A stretch of DNA of 64,000 bases from DAISJI01 sp964559835 (GTDB taxonomy: Bacteria > Acidobacteriota > Terriglobia > Terriglobales > Acidobacteriaceae): the NCBI GenBank assembly GCA_964559835.1, contig CAZLJE010000007.1:95349-159348 (forward strand). The letters are read 5' to 3'. A model generated the notes under the pieces. It was not told the DNA's origin. It did not search any database and saw nothing but the letters and a program-made list of their open reading frames with translations. The translations under genes and the position numbers were made by a program. This document shows positions 42,443 to 50,568 of the stretch, one piece after another (position 1 is the first letter of the stretch; each line of letters starts with the position of its first letter).

Positions 42443-43527
42443 TGCCGCGCTCCTCCACCTCGCCAACCACCGTAGCCGTCATCGGCTGCGGCGCCTTCGG
42501 ACGCAACCACGCCCGCGTCTATCACGAGCTGCAACAGAAGGGCGGACCGGTAAAGCTGGTGGGCGTCGTCGATGCCGACGTCGCGCGCGCCGAAACCGTG
42601 GCCGTGCAGACAAACACGAAAGCTTACCCGACTATTGCCGAGCTTCTGAACGCGGAAGAGGTTCACGCAGCTTCGGTAGCCGTGCCGACCGTTCACCATC
42701 TCGGGGTCGCGCGCGAGTTGCTCACGGCCGGCGTCGATGTGCTCATCGAAAAGCCATTGGCCGCCACGCTCGCCGAGGCCGATGAGCTCATCGCGCTCGC
42801 CCGCAAGAACAATCGCGTCGCGCAAGTCGGACACCTCGAGCGCTTCAATCCCGGAGTGCGCGCCGCCGTCCCGCTGGTTACGCAGCCCATGTTCTTCGAG
42901 GTCCACCGGCTCAGCGTCTTCTCGCCGCGCGCGCTCGATGTCGACGTCGTCCTCGACCTGATGATCCATGACCTCGACATCGTGCTTTCGTTCGTCAATG
43001 CGCCCGTCCGGGAAGTGCGCGCGGTCGGTCTGCCCATTCTGTCGAATAAGGTCGATATCGCCAGCGTTCGCCTGGAATTCGAGACGGGCTGCGTCGCCAA
43101 CTTCACCGCCAGCCGCGTTAGCACGGAGAAGGTCCGTAAGCTGCGCTTCTTCCAGCCGCATGAGTACATCTCGATCGACTACACGCGCCAGGACGTGCTC
43201 TCCATCGCCGTGAAGCCGCCCACCGCCAGCCAGCCCGACCAGGCTGCGCCCGAGATCCGCACCGGCGCCTTCGACGTCGAGACGTTGACGCGCGTCGTCC
43301 ACGGCGAACACGCGTTGCCACCGCAGTTCGCCATCAGCAAGCCGCCGGCCGATAAAGAAGAGCCGCTCCACGCCGAGCTGAACTCGTTCATCCACGCCGT
43401 CCGCCGCCTCAACGCGCCGGTGGTCACGCTCGAAGACGGCCGCCGCGCCCTGGCCGTTGCGCTCGACATCCTCGCGCAGATCGAGGAGCACAATCGCCGC
43501 GCGCAGGTGCAGAACCTCCACCAATGA
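42442..43527 (+). CDS. Gfo/Idh/MocA family oxidoreductase
   Basis: 361 residues. N-terminal Rossmann fold with VAVIGCGAFGRNHARVYHEL (GxGxxG NAD(P)-binding), VVDADVARAETVA, and the EKPLAATLAEADELI motif with the conserved Lys. The C-terminal alpha/beta domain carries RVSTEKVRKLRFFQPHEYIS. Such enzymes oxidise or reduce sugars. In several lipid A loci a Gfo/Idh gene next to lpxI serves sugar-nucleotide modification (e.g. GnnA), so a UDP-GlcNAc derivative is a plausible but unproven substrate. Coupled to neighbours by 1- and 4-nt overlaps. Confidence 0.92.
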   Translation: MPRSSTSPTTVAVIGCGAFGRNHARVYHELQQKGGPVKLVGVVDADVARAETVAVQTNTKAYPTIAELLNAEEVHAASVAVPTVHHLGVARELLTAGVDVLIEKPLAATLAEADELIALARKNNRVAQVGHLERFNPGVRAAVPLVTQPMFFEVHRLSVFSPRALDVDVVLDLMIHDLDIVLSFVNAPVREVRAVGLPILSNKVDIASVRLEFETGCVANFTASRVSTEKVRKLRFFQPHEYISIDYTRQDVLSIAVKPPTASQPDQAAPEIRTGAFDVETLTRVVHGEHALPPQFAISKPPADKEEPLHAELNSFIHAVRRLNAPVVTLEDGRRALAVALDILAQIEEHNRRAQVQNLHQ

Positions 43528-43793
43528 AAACGGCCGTGCTGTGGATCGGGGTCAGCGCGCTCGTGTTATTGGCGAGCGCCATGGTCTACTCCGCGCTCAC
43601 CGTGCATGAACTCTATCCGGTGGCGCAGCAACCGCTTGTGCTGGAGCACGACCCCAAGCTGCACCAGATGATGGAAGAAGAACAGCGGCATCAGCAGCGC
43701 GAGGTATACAAGGTTGAATTCGAGTATCTGACGATGGCGGCGATCGAGTTCGCTTTTGCCGCGTTCCTCGCCGGCCGCGCCCGCCGCCCGTAA
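43524..43793 (+). CDS. Small two-helix membrane protein, unknown
   Basis: 89 residues: N-terminal helix (AVLWIGVSALVLLASAMVYS), a charged His/Glu/Gln-rich loop (HDPKLHQMMEEEQRHQQREV), and a second helix (LTMAAIEFAFAAFLAG) near the C-terminus. No recognised family. ATG overlaps the oxidoreductase stop by 4 nt, so it is the last gene of the lpxI run. It is followed by a type A REP copy. Confidence 0.65.
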   Translation: MKTAVLWIGVSALVLLASAMVYSALTVHELYPVAQQPLVLEHDPKLHQMMEEEQRHQQREVYKVEFEYLTMAAIEFAFAAFLAGRARRP

Positions 43794-43824
43794 CGCGGGC
43801 GTCCCGCCTGCACACCGCGCGTAG

Positions 43825-43845
43825 CACCGGCGTCTCGCCGGTCAC
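43825..43845 (-). repeat. REP-like element (type A), copy 5
   Basis: CACCGGCGTCTCGCCGGTCA+C, with a perfect ACCGGCG-TCT-CGCCGGT hairpin. It lies between the convergent lpxI-run and DinB genes and may contribute to termination. Confidence 0.75.
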
Positions 43846-43852
43846 TCGCCCA

Positions 43853-44380
43853 CTAACGGCCGAGATACTTTTCTTCGATTATGTTCCGATGGTGCAATTC
43901 ATGCCCCGCGATGATCCACGCGATCGCGCGCGCCGTGACCTGCGCATTGTTCGCAACGCCCGAGCGCATCCAGGCCTCGTCGGTGAATCCGGAAAACAAG
44001 AGGATATTGGCGCGCCGCACCAGTTCGAACTCCTCGATCAGCGCGCTCCAGCGGACCTTGTCGAAATTCGCCCCGCGGATGTAATCGTCCTGCTCGTATC
44101 CCGCCAGGGGCGTGGCGTCGCCGCGTCCAATACGCAGCGCGCGATACGCGAAAATGCGCTCAGTGTCGATCACGTGCCCCAGCACTTCACGCACGCTCCA
44201 CTTGCCCGGCTCGTAGCGGAGCACAGACTCTTCGTTCGACAGGCAGTTCAGGAACGCGATCGTCTCGCGCAATTGGCTCTTCAGCGCGGCCATGACATCG
44301 TCGCCCTCGACCATGTCGATGTAACGCGAGTAATAAGGCAGATGTTCGGTAGGAGCGGGACGAGTGGCTGTGCCTGGCAT
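43853..44380 (-). CDS. DinB-family protein (DinB_2)
   Basis: 175 residues. Helical bundle typical of DinB_2/YfiT: MAALKSQLRETIAFLNCL, YEPGKWSVREVLGHVIDTER, IFAYRALRIGRGD, and C-terminal AWIIAGHELHHRNIIEEKYL. Candidate metal-binding His residues are in GHVIDTER and GHELHHR. Distinct from the DinB protein in the lpxI run. It lies about 45 nt downstream of miaA on the same strand, so may be co-transcribed. Confidence 0.92.
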   Translation of the reverse strand: MPGTATRPAPTEHLPYYSRYIDMVEGDDVMAALKSQLRETIAFLNCLSNEESVLRYEPGKWSVREVLGHVIDTERIFAYRALRIGRGDATPLAGYEQDDYIRGANFDKVRWSALIEEFELVRRANILLFSGFTDEAWMRSGVANNAQVTARAIAWIIAGHELHHRNIIEEKYLGR

Positions 44381-44426
44381 GATGACAGGATTCTATCGCG
44401 CCGCGACCCGGTTGCAGAAATTTACG

Positions 44427-45350
44427 CTATCGTTGGTATTCGACGATCTCGGCCGCTCGCGCCTGGACACTCTCCTCGTCTCCGAACCCGCCGATCCATT
44501 GCACCTCCGGTTCCCGCCGGAACCACGTCAGCTGGCGTTTGGCGTAATTGCGGTGCGACTGCTGCGCCGCCCAGACCGCCAGCTTCAGGTCGATCTCGCC
44601 GCGTAGGTACTGCGCCGCCTGTTTGTAGCCGAGCGACGACAATGCCCACGCGTTCGGATATTTTTCCATCAACGCCCGGGTCTCTTCCACCAGTCCCGCG
44701 TCGAACATGTGCCGGCAGCGTTCGTTCACTCGCGTGTAGAGCGCGTTGCGCTCCGGATTCAGCCCGATGCGCAGGATCCGGAATCCGGTCAGCGCGTCGC
44801 GGCCCTGCTTCCACAGCTCGCTCATGGGCGCGCGCGACGAGAGGCAGACCTCCAGCCCGCGGATAACTTTCGGCGTGTCGTTCGCGTGGATGCGCCCGGC
44901 CGCCGCAGGATCGAGCCGCTGCAAAAGCCGGTGCAGGTGCGCTGCGCCTTTCTCCTTCTCGCGACGGCGCAGGCGCTCGCGCAACTCCTCCGAGCGCTCT
45001 GGACCGGCGAACAGCCCTTCCAGCAGCGCCCGCAGGTACAGGCCGGTTCCGCCCACGACAATCGGCATTCGTCCGCGCTGTTTGATGTCGTCGAGCGCCT
45101 CGCGGCCGCGGCGCGCGTAATCGCCGGCGGTCATGTACTCGTTCGGATCGAGCACATCGAGCAGGTGATGCGGCGCGCGGGCGCGTTCCTCCGGCGACGG
45201 CTTCGCCGTGCCGATGTAGAACTCGCGATAGACGGCGACCGAATCGCAACTGACGATCTCGCCGCCGAAGCGCTCGGCCAGCGTCAGCGACAGCGCCGTC
45301 TTGCCGCTTCCGGTCGGGCCTACGATCGCGACGAGCAGCGGATCCGGCAC
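44427..45350 (-). CDS. miaA: tRNA dimethylallyltransferase MiaA
   Basis: 307-residue prenyltransferase modifying A37 of tRNAs that read UNN codons. Walker A GPTGSGKTALSLTLAERFGG (about 11-30), SCDSVAVYREFYIGTAKPS (DSxxVYR: normally Gln, here Ala, so one anticodon-loop contact differs), PHHLLDVLDPNEYMTAGDYA, VVGGTGLYLRALLEGLF, and SSLGYKQAAQYLRGEIDL. A GTG start at 45350 follows the small membrane-protein stop by one base, giving translational coupling. Confidence 0.96.
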   Translation of the reverse strand: MPDPLLVAIVGPTGSGKTALSLTLAERFGGEIVSCDSVAVYREFYIGTAKPSPEERARAPHHLLDVLDPNEYMTAGDYARRGREALDDIKQRGRMPIVVGGTGLYLRALLEGLFAGPERSEELRERLRRREKEKGAAHLHRLLQRLDPAAAGRIHANDTPKVIRGLEVCLSSRAPMSELWKQGRDALTGFRILRIGLNPERNALYTRVNERCRHMFDAGLVEETRALMEKYPNAWALSSLGYKQAAQYLRGEIDLKLAVWAAQQSHRNYAKRQLTWFRREPEVQWIGGFGDEESVQARAAEIVEYQR

Positions 45351-45351
45351 G

Positions 45352-45480
45352 CTAGCGCGCGCTCCACGGAATGACGTTCCCCCAGCGCGCCAGCATCACG
45401 CCGAGGATCACCAGCGCGATCACGACAAAGCCGATCGTCTCCGTGCGCGTGATGCTGCGCGGCTTTGCAGGTTCCAGCAC
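45352..45480 (-). CDS. Single-pass small membrane protein upstream of miaA
   Basis: 42 codons from GTG 45480: a basic N-terminus LEPAKPRSITRTETIG, one membrane helix FVVIALVILGVMLA, and an RWGNVIPWSAR end. Its stop is one base before the miaA GTG, suggesting coupled translation. I know no named family. Confidence 0.5.
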   Translation of the reverse strand: MLEPAKPRSITRTETIGFVVIALVILGVMLARWGNVIPWSAR

Positions 45481-45525
45481 GCCGACATTGTAAGCCCTGC
45501 GCCGGTGCTAAACTCGCCTGTTTCC

Positions 45526-46344
45526 ATGCCTTCCCCTGCGCAGCCACGAGTCTATCGCTTCGGCCTCTACGAAGCCGACGCGCGCTCGGGCGAGCTGCGC
45601 AAGAACGGCGTCAAGCAGAAGATCCAGGGCCAGCCCTTCGAGGTCCTGGTCGCGCTGCTCGAGCGTCCGAACGAGGTCGTTACGCGCGAGGACCTGCGCG
45701 CGCGCCTTTGGCCGCAGGATACGTTCGTCGATTTCGACCACAGCCTGAACACGGCGATCAACAAGGTCCGCGACGTGCTCGGCGACACGGCGTCGAACCC
45801 GCGCTTTCTCGAGACACTTCCCAGGCGTGGCTATCGTTTCATCGCTCCGGTGCAGGCGCAGGAAGTTGCCGACCTTCCCGAGACGGCCAAGATCCACGCC
45901 CTCGACTTGGTTGCCATGGCCGCGCCCGTTCCCCAGACCTCGGTCGAACAGGAACTGCCGAGCGTTCATCGCGGCGTCGGGCGCTCGCTCTTTGCGCTCA
46001 TCCAGATCATGTACCTCGTGTTCTACGTGGTCGCGCTCTGGAAGCTGAACGAGGGCGTTATCTCCTATCCGTGGCTGCTGATGACGATCATCGTCAGCGC
46101 GGTGATCGGCATCCCGATGCGCCTCTATCTGCTGACCGCTGCCGCGTTCGACTACCGCAAGCTGGGCGCGAGCTTCCGCAGTCTGTGGCCGGCGGTGCTC
46201 TTTCTCGACCTGCTGTGGGCGCTGTCGCCATTCCTCCTCACGCAACGTATCGGCTTCGGCCTGGCGTTCGGCGCCTGCGCCGCGCTGCTCTATGTCCCAT
46301 TCTCGCAGCGGACGCTGGTGCGCATGACATATCCGAAGCCCTGA
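45526..46344 (+). CDS. CadC-like winged-helix membrane protein
   Basis: 272 residues. N-terminal OmpR/PhoB-type winged helix (about 8-105): YRFGLYEADARSGELRKNGV, QPFEVLVALLERPNEVVTRE, LWPQDTFVDFDHSLNTAINK, and FLETLPRRGYRFIAPV. Four hydrophobic helices follow in the C-terminal half (SLFALIQIMYLVFYVVALWK, LLMTIIVSAVIGIPMRLYLL, LWPAVLFLDLLWALSPFLL, GLAFGACAALLYVPF). This is a ToxR/CadC-like one-component membrane regulator without an extracytoplasmic sensor domain, so it may sense the membrane itself. Target unknown. Confidence 0.9.
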   Translation: MPSPAQPRVYRFGLYEADARSGELRKNGVKQKIQGQPFEVLVALLERPNEVVTREDLRARLWPQDTFVDFDHSLNTAINKVRDVLGDTASNPRFLETLPRRGYRFIAPVQAQEVADLPETAKIHALDLVAMAAPVPQTSVEQELPSVHRGVGRSLFALIQIMYLVFYVVALWKLNEGVISYPWLLMTIIVSAVIGIPMRLYLLTAAAFDYRKLGASFRSLWPAVLFLDLLWALSPFLLTQRIGFGLAFGACAALLYVPFSQRTLVRMTYPKP

Positions 46345-46504
46345 ATGCTCTTGCCTCTTTGCGTGAGCATTTGGGACTAAGTGCAGAACGTTCCGTTGCG
46401 TGCTCGCGATGGGGCAAACCCCGAGTTCCGCACGACCTCTAACAAGACTCCACTGCTGCGCCGAGCGCCGAGCGCGCGGACATCGATTGGGAGGTTTTTC
46501 CAGA

Positions 46505-47080
46505 ATGCGAATCACATTCATCCTTACACTGATCCTGCTGGTGGCGGCCTTCGCCGTCGCGCAACAGGGCACACCACCGCAGAGCGCTCCGGCCGGCCAG
46601 AGTCAGGCTGAACCGGGCATGCCGAGCCACGCGGGCATGCCGGGCCAGGCGGGTACTCAACCCGGAACCACCGCGGGACAGGCCGGCGCGCCGAGCATGG
46701 GCGGCGACATCATCGAAGGCTGCCTCGGCGGCGCGAGTCCGAATTACACCGTGACCGACAAGGCCGGGACTACGTATCAACTGGAGATCCCGGCGGGCGC
46801 CGACGCCACCGTGCTGGCGAAGCACGTCGGCGAGTCGATCCAGGTGCAGGGCTCGATGGATAACGCCAACGCCGCGCCGACCTCGAAGTCCCAGGCTTCG
46901 GCCGGAACTACGTCGAGCTCCGCCACCAGCGGGAAGGCGATCAAAGTCGCCCGCATCGGCCGCGGAACCGGCACTTGTCCCGGCAGCTCCAGCAATCCGG
47001 GCAGCTCCACCAATCCGAGCTCTACCAACCCGAGCTCCACCAACCCGAGCTCCACGAATCCGAAACCGCCGTCGCACTAA
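46505..47080 (+). CDS. Exported DUF5818-like protein with Ser-Thr-Asn-Pro tail
   Basis: 191 residues: signal peptide (MRITFILTLILLVAAFAVAQ), a Gly/Pro/Gln-rich linker with GMPSHAGMPGQAG repeats, then a beta domain (about 74-120) IIEGCLGGASPNYTVTDKAG, IPAGADATVLAKHVGESIQV that resembles the small DUF5818/OB-like domain common in Acidobacteria. It ends in tandem SSTNP repeats (about 165-185). Periplasmic or secreted; function unknown. GGGAGG ribosome-binding site about 10 nt upstream. Confidence 0.8.
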   Translation: MRITFILTLILLVAAFAVAQQGTPPQSAPAGQSQAEPGMPSHAGMPGQAGTQPGTTAGQAGAPSMGGDIIEGCLGGASPNYTVTDKAGTTYQLEIPAGADATVLAKHVGESIQVQGSMDNANAAPTSKSQASAGTTSSSATSGKAIKVARIGRGTGTCPGSSSNPGSSTNPSSTNPSSTNPSSTNPKPPSH

Positions 47081-47167
47081 ACGGGCTCAGGGCTCAGGGC
47101 GTATGCTCTGGGCCCTGGGTTACCTACCCCCCACCCAGCGCCGTTAGTGGAATGAGGGAGATAAGCA

Positions 47168-47192
47168 TGGGTTACCCAGGGTAACCCATGGC
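47168..47192. repeat. 25-nt perfect palindrome
   Basis: CATGGGTTACCC-A-GGGTAACCCATG: 12-bp arms around a single base. It sits between the DUF5818-like gene and the C-rich repeat block. Possibly a terminator or a cruciform-forming recombination site. Confidence 0.7.
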
Positions 47193-47195
47193 TCT

Positions 47196-47690
47196 GGACC
47201 CCTCCCCCCGTTATCCCGAGCGTCCCGAAGAAAGTCGGCCAAACTCGGGGAAATCCCGAAGAGCTGGCGCATGGCTCATGGCGCATGGCTCAGGGGCCCT
47301 CCCCCTTTGTTTCCCGAGTGTCCCGAAGAAACTCGGCCAAACTCGGGGAAACCCGAGCGGGGGATACCCCTCCCCCGTTATCCCACAGGTCCCACAAAAG
47401 TCAGCCAAAGTCACAGAAATCCCACAGACAGGAACGAGGATCGAGGCGCATGCTACGAGGCGCACGTTGAGAAAGAACGTCGGGAGCGGCGTCGGGAGAC
47501 ACCACACCCTGCACCACTAGGGCACGAGAAAAGAGTAGCCCGGCCGCGCGAGGGTGTATGTGATGTGGATCGCATGTGGCTGTGACAACCAAAACACTCA
47601 CCACAGAGGACACAAAGGAACGCAGAGGGAAGACAAAGCAGCCGCTGATCAACGCTGATGAACACGGATCAGGAAAAGAGCCATAAGTGG
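47196..47690. repeat. C-rich repeat block and non-coding element, copy B
   Basis: Three degenerate units of about 70-100 nt, each with CCCTCCCCC, TCCC(G/A), GTCCC(G/A)AAGAAA, TCGGCCAAACTCGG (about 47198-47267, 47299-47366, 47369-47432). The sequence from 47369 to 47586 then parallels 1029-1255. After it come CACAGAGGACACAAAGG direct repeats and an AACGCTGATGAACACGGATC motif. Short CATGGCGCATGG units lie at 47268-47292. This fills most of the gap between 47081 and 47833; no gene is seen. Confidence 0.6.
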
Positions 47691-47833
47691 TGTTACCCCC
47701 GGCATCCGGCCAGTTTGCCCGATTCCGGATTTCGGAACAAAACGATCAATCGTGTCGACGGACGCCTTGTTTTGTGTATAGTGCCGCGGCGACAACGTGT
47801 CACAAATGTTAATTCACCTTTTGGAGCGCACGC

Positions 47834-48826
47834 ATGAAACGTGTGATGGTGGTCGTCAACAAATGGTGGGAGTGCGACCCGGCTTTGTTTGCAATGCTGA
47901 ATGACAATGCCCGGCCGTCCGGATCTCCGTGGCCTACAGCGCTGCAACCCGCGCGCAAGCGGCCGGACAACAAGCACCTGCCTCCCGAAGATCCGGCACC
48001 AAAACCACGCGCTGTCTTTCCGTACAAGAATTTTGCGGCCGAGGTGTGGTGCATCTCCGATCTGCTGGAACATCTCGAATCGAAGCTGCAGTCCAGCTCG
48101 GAGCAGAAAGCAAAGTACCTTCCGAAGATATTTGCTTACGGAGCGGCGCCGGACCTGGTGATGGCGGTCGGCACCGCGGAATCTCCGGACCCCGACGTGA
48201 GCATGAATGGAAGCGTGGTGGTCGGCACGAAGGTATTCATGGTCGACGGTCATCCGAAAGGCTCGAACCCCCTCAGCAACTGGACAGCAGGGCCGTTCGA
48301 GAAGCTGATCGACTCAAGCCTCCCGCGCGGCGACTTCGATGACCTGGTAAGAGTCGATCTGCCGGCGGCGTGCAACCGGTTTTTGGCGGTGCCGCTCACT
48401 CCGGCGGAAGCGCCATGGGTGGTTGCCGATTACATCAATGTTGCATTAGGCGCGGTGAACGTGACCGACTACTCCGAATACGGTCTGGTCGACCCGCTCA
48501 CGGCCAAGACGTTTTGGAGCAAGGTCAGCGATGCTAAGGCCGGGTCGATAGAAACGACGCACGGCATCATCCGCGTGCAATCGCAAAGTCCGTTTTTGTT
48601 CGTCTCAGGGATTGTGGATCGGTTCGGGCATTTCGATCAGGAGGTGAACCCGCGCAGTCATGCGCAGAACACGGCAGCAGCGCACAATACCGGCGTCGTG
48701 GTGTCGTGGCTGCTCAGCAGGTTGGATTCGCTGTGGGATCCCCCGGCCGCGTCGACGGCGACGAAATCATCCGAGATGGCAACGAAAAAAACAGGGTCGA
48801 CGACATCCAAAAAACGAGGCCGCTGA
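47834..48826 (+). CDS. Nucleoside phosphorylase-like (PNP/MTAN-fold) protein
   Basis: 330 residues. The pattern of the PNP/MTAN fold is visible: N-terminal strand MKRVMVVVNKWWECDPALFA, PDLVMAVGTAESPDPDVSMN, GSVVVGTKVFMVDGHPKG, VNVTDYSEYGLVDPLTAKTF, and QSPFLFVSGIVDRFGHFDQE near the usual purine-binding Asp. The last 30 residues are a Lys/Thr-rich tail. Canonical phosphate-binding residues are not obvious, so it may be a nucleosidase or a nucleotide-binding protein. First gene of the accessory island, with the MazG-GGDEF gene 235 nt downstream in the same direction. Fold assignment is by motif reading only. Confidence 0.6.
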   Translation: MKRVMVVVNKWWECDPALFAMLNDNARPSGSPWPTALQPARKRPDNKHLPPEDPAPKPRAVFPYKNFAAEVWCISDLLEHLESKLQSSSEQKAKYLPKIFAYGAAPDLVMAVGTAESPDPDVSMNGSVVVGTKVFMVDGHPKGSNPLSNWTAGPFEKLIDSSLPRGDFDDLVRVDLPAACNRFLAVPLTPAEAPWVVADYINVALGAVNVTDYSEYGLVDPLTAKTFWSKVSDAKAGSIETTHGIIRVQSQSPFLFVSGIVDRFGHFDQEVNPRSHAQNTAAAHNTGVVVSWLLSRLDSLWDPPAASTATKSSEMATKKTGSTTSKKRGR

Positions 48827-49061
48827 GGGGGAGAGCGTCAACGTGAGCGGAGCGCGAGCGTCAGCCCGAGCGCCGGTGGTCATAGATTGATCATTCGCAC
48901 CCTTCGTCAAAACTGGGCAAAATGGGCCAATCGTCCATTACCCAGGCCACCCCGCCACCCACACTTCTGTTTGATCACGAGAAAACTAAAAGCGAAGGTT
49001 GGGCCACCCGCCGAGCATAGAATGAAAAGATCACCACAATTCCACTGTCCAGGTGCCCACA

Positions 49062-50294
49062 ATGGGGTATTCAAAGCAGCAGTCGCTTAACGAATGGGTC
49101 GAGATGCTCCACTCGATCTATGGTCTCTCCCAGAATTACTCTCGCACTCACTACGAAATTCTGGCACATATGTCGGAAGTGACTGGGGCATTCGGTAAAC
49201 ACTTGTTTAAGCTGAAGCAGATAGACAAGGCTGAAGAGTTTGCGCCGAAGATGTTCGGCTGGGCTGCTGCATTATTAAGAAAGGTGAGGGGCGAGAAAGC
49301 GAACTATGAAGATGTGGTCCTCACAAAATATCCGGGAGTCTGCTCGTACTGCGTGTCGGGACCGTGCGCATGTGTTCCTGGGAGGAAAGCTTCAGTCAAT
49401 GCGAATGCCGTTCGAGAAGCATACAACCGAAACGCACCCGGTCAGAACCGTTCCCTGAACGGTTTACAGATGATGTTTAGACGAATCTACGAGCGTTCGT
49501 GGGGTTTTGAGGGTGTAGAACCCGGGAGTGATGAAGCGTTTGCCAATCTTCAGAAGATGCACACCCGACTCGTCGAGGAAATGTCCGAGGTAGGTGAGGC
49601 AGTTCGCTTTGAGCATTTATATCCGTCAAATTTTGACAACGAGTTAGCTGATTACACCGCGTGGCTTTTCGCGCTGGTTTCGTCCCTGCACATGGCGACG
49701 CGCGGTGAAGCGAGAATGCTGCTGGTTGAAGATCTGTTTTGGCCCGCTTATCCCGGAATATGCACGGTCTGTATGCTTGATGTTTGCGACTGTAGGCCGA
49801 GTCCCGTTCGGGAGTTGATGTCCAAACCATCGCTCAAAGACCTGAGGTACACCGACGCTTTAACGCAGACTGGCAACAAGGCTCTGTACGACAAACACAT
49901 TGCTGATCTGAATGCTGGCGCGCTCCCGATGCCGGTACCGATATCATGTGTCCGAATAGATGTCGACAATTTTAAGCAGTTCAATGAAGCTCCGTTCGAC
50001 CACAGCATCGGCGACCAAGCACTTAAGCATTTAGTAAACGTGGTAAGACAAAAGATCCGCAATCGGGATCGGTTATACCGACTAGGTGGTGATGAGTTCG
50101 GGATTATGTGTCCAGATCTATCGGCTGAAGAGGCAGCAGGAATGATGTCCCGAGTTGCAGCGGCCCTAAAAGACCGCGTAGTTCCCGCGCTTGCTCAGGA
50201 CGGTACAAAGCCGCCTTTTATTACAATGAGTGTAGGTATCGCTGAAGCTCGTGCGACGAACGCCGTTGACGAAGCATTCGCACATGCCGACTAA
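49062..50294 (+). CDS. MazG-MazG-GGDEF fusion, putative diguanylate cyclase
   Basis: 410 residues. Two related all-alpha MazG-like modules (about 5-110 and 125-255), each ending in a Cys cluster: YPGVCSYCVSGPCACVPG and YPGICTVCMLDVCDCRPS. The helix LHTRLVEEMSEVGEAVRFEH-like segment carries the metal-binding Glu pattern (EEMSEVGEA). A GGDEF domain follows (about 270-410): RIDVDNFKQFNEAP, GDQALKHLVN, YRLGGDEFGIM and SVGIAEA, with the catalytic motif intact. No membrane or REC input domain, so the MazG part may sense or hydrolyse nucleotides and control the cyclase. ATG 49062 (AGGTG upstream) preferred over GTG 49053. AT-richer than the backbone. Confidence 0.85.
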   Translation: MGYSKQQSLNEWVEMLHSIYGLSQNYSRTHYEILAHMSEVTGAFGKHLFKLKQIDKAEEFAPKMFGWAAALLRKVRGEKANYEDVVLTKYPGVCSYCVSGPCACVPGRKASVNANAVREAYNRNAPGQNRSLNGLQMMFRRIYERSWGFEGVEPGSDEAFANLQKMHTRLVEEMSEVGEAVRFEHLYPSNFDNELADYTAWLFALVSSLHMATRGEARMLLVEDLFWPAYPGICTVCMLDVCDCRPSPVRELMSKPSLKDLRYTDALTQTGNKALYDKHIADLNAGALPMPVPISCVRIDVDNFKQFNEAPFDHSIGDQALKHLVNVVRQKIRNRDRLYRLGGDEFGIMCPDLSAEEAAGMMSRVAAALKDRVVPALAQDGTKPPFITMSVGIAEARATNAVDEAFAHAD

Positions 50295-50479
50295 GCAGCG
50301 GGTGCCAGTAAGGCTAACGGGAAAGATCGAAGCTCGATCTACGGACGGTAAGCGATTTCAGCGCTGGGGTTGGCGCGGCCATTGTTGCTGACGTTGATGC
50401 GTTCGAAATCTCGGCGGTGAATGCGAAATCGAAGACAGATTGCTCATCGTGAGATTCTTGAACAATAGTGCCAGAAATT

Positions 50480-50521
50480 TGCCCCCCGGGTAAGCCAAAG
50501 GCGGGGTTAACCCGGGGGGCA
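50480..50521. repeat. REP-like element (type B), copy 1
   Basis: TGCCCCCCGGGT and ACCCGGGGGGCA arms (12 bp) around AAGCC...GGCGGGGTTA. Related elements occur inside glyA (52963-52999) and at 63421-63440. It lies between the convergent MazG-GGDEF and DGQHR genes, probably acting as a terminator. Confidence 0.75.
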
Positions 50522-50568
50522 CTCTCGAATTGCGGTAGGGAGGAAGCCGTTATCCGGGCCACACGCCC

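Noticed and set aside
44364..44606. 80-codon + strand frame between the DinB gene and miaA
   Set aside because: Mostly antisense to the miaA C-terminus, with no ribosome-binding site.
50314..50562. 82-codon minus-strand frame between the GGDEF and DGQHR genes
   Set aside because: Spans a type B REP hairpin, lacks a start site, and shows no conserved motif.
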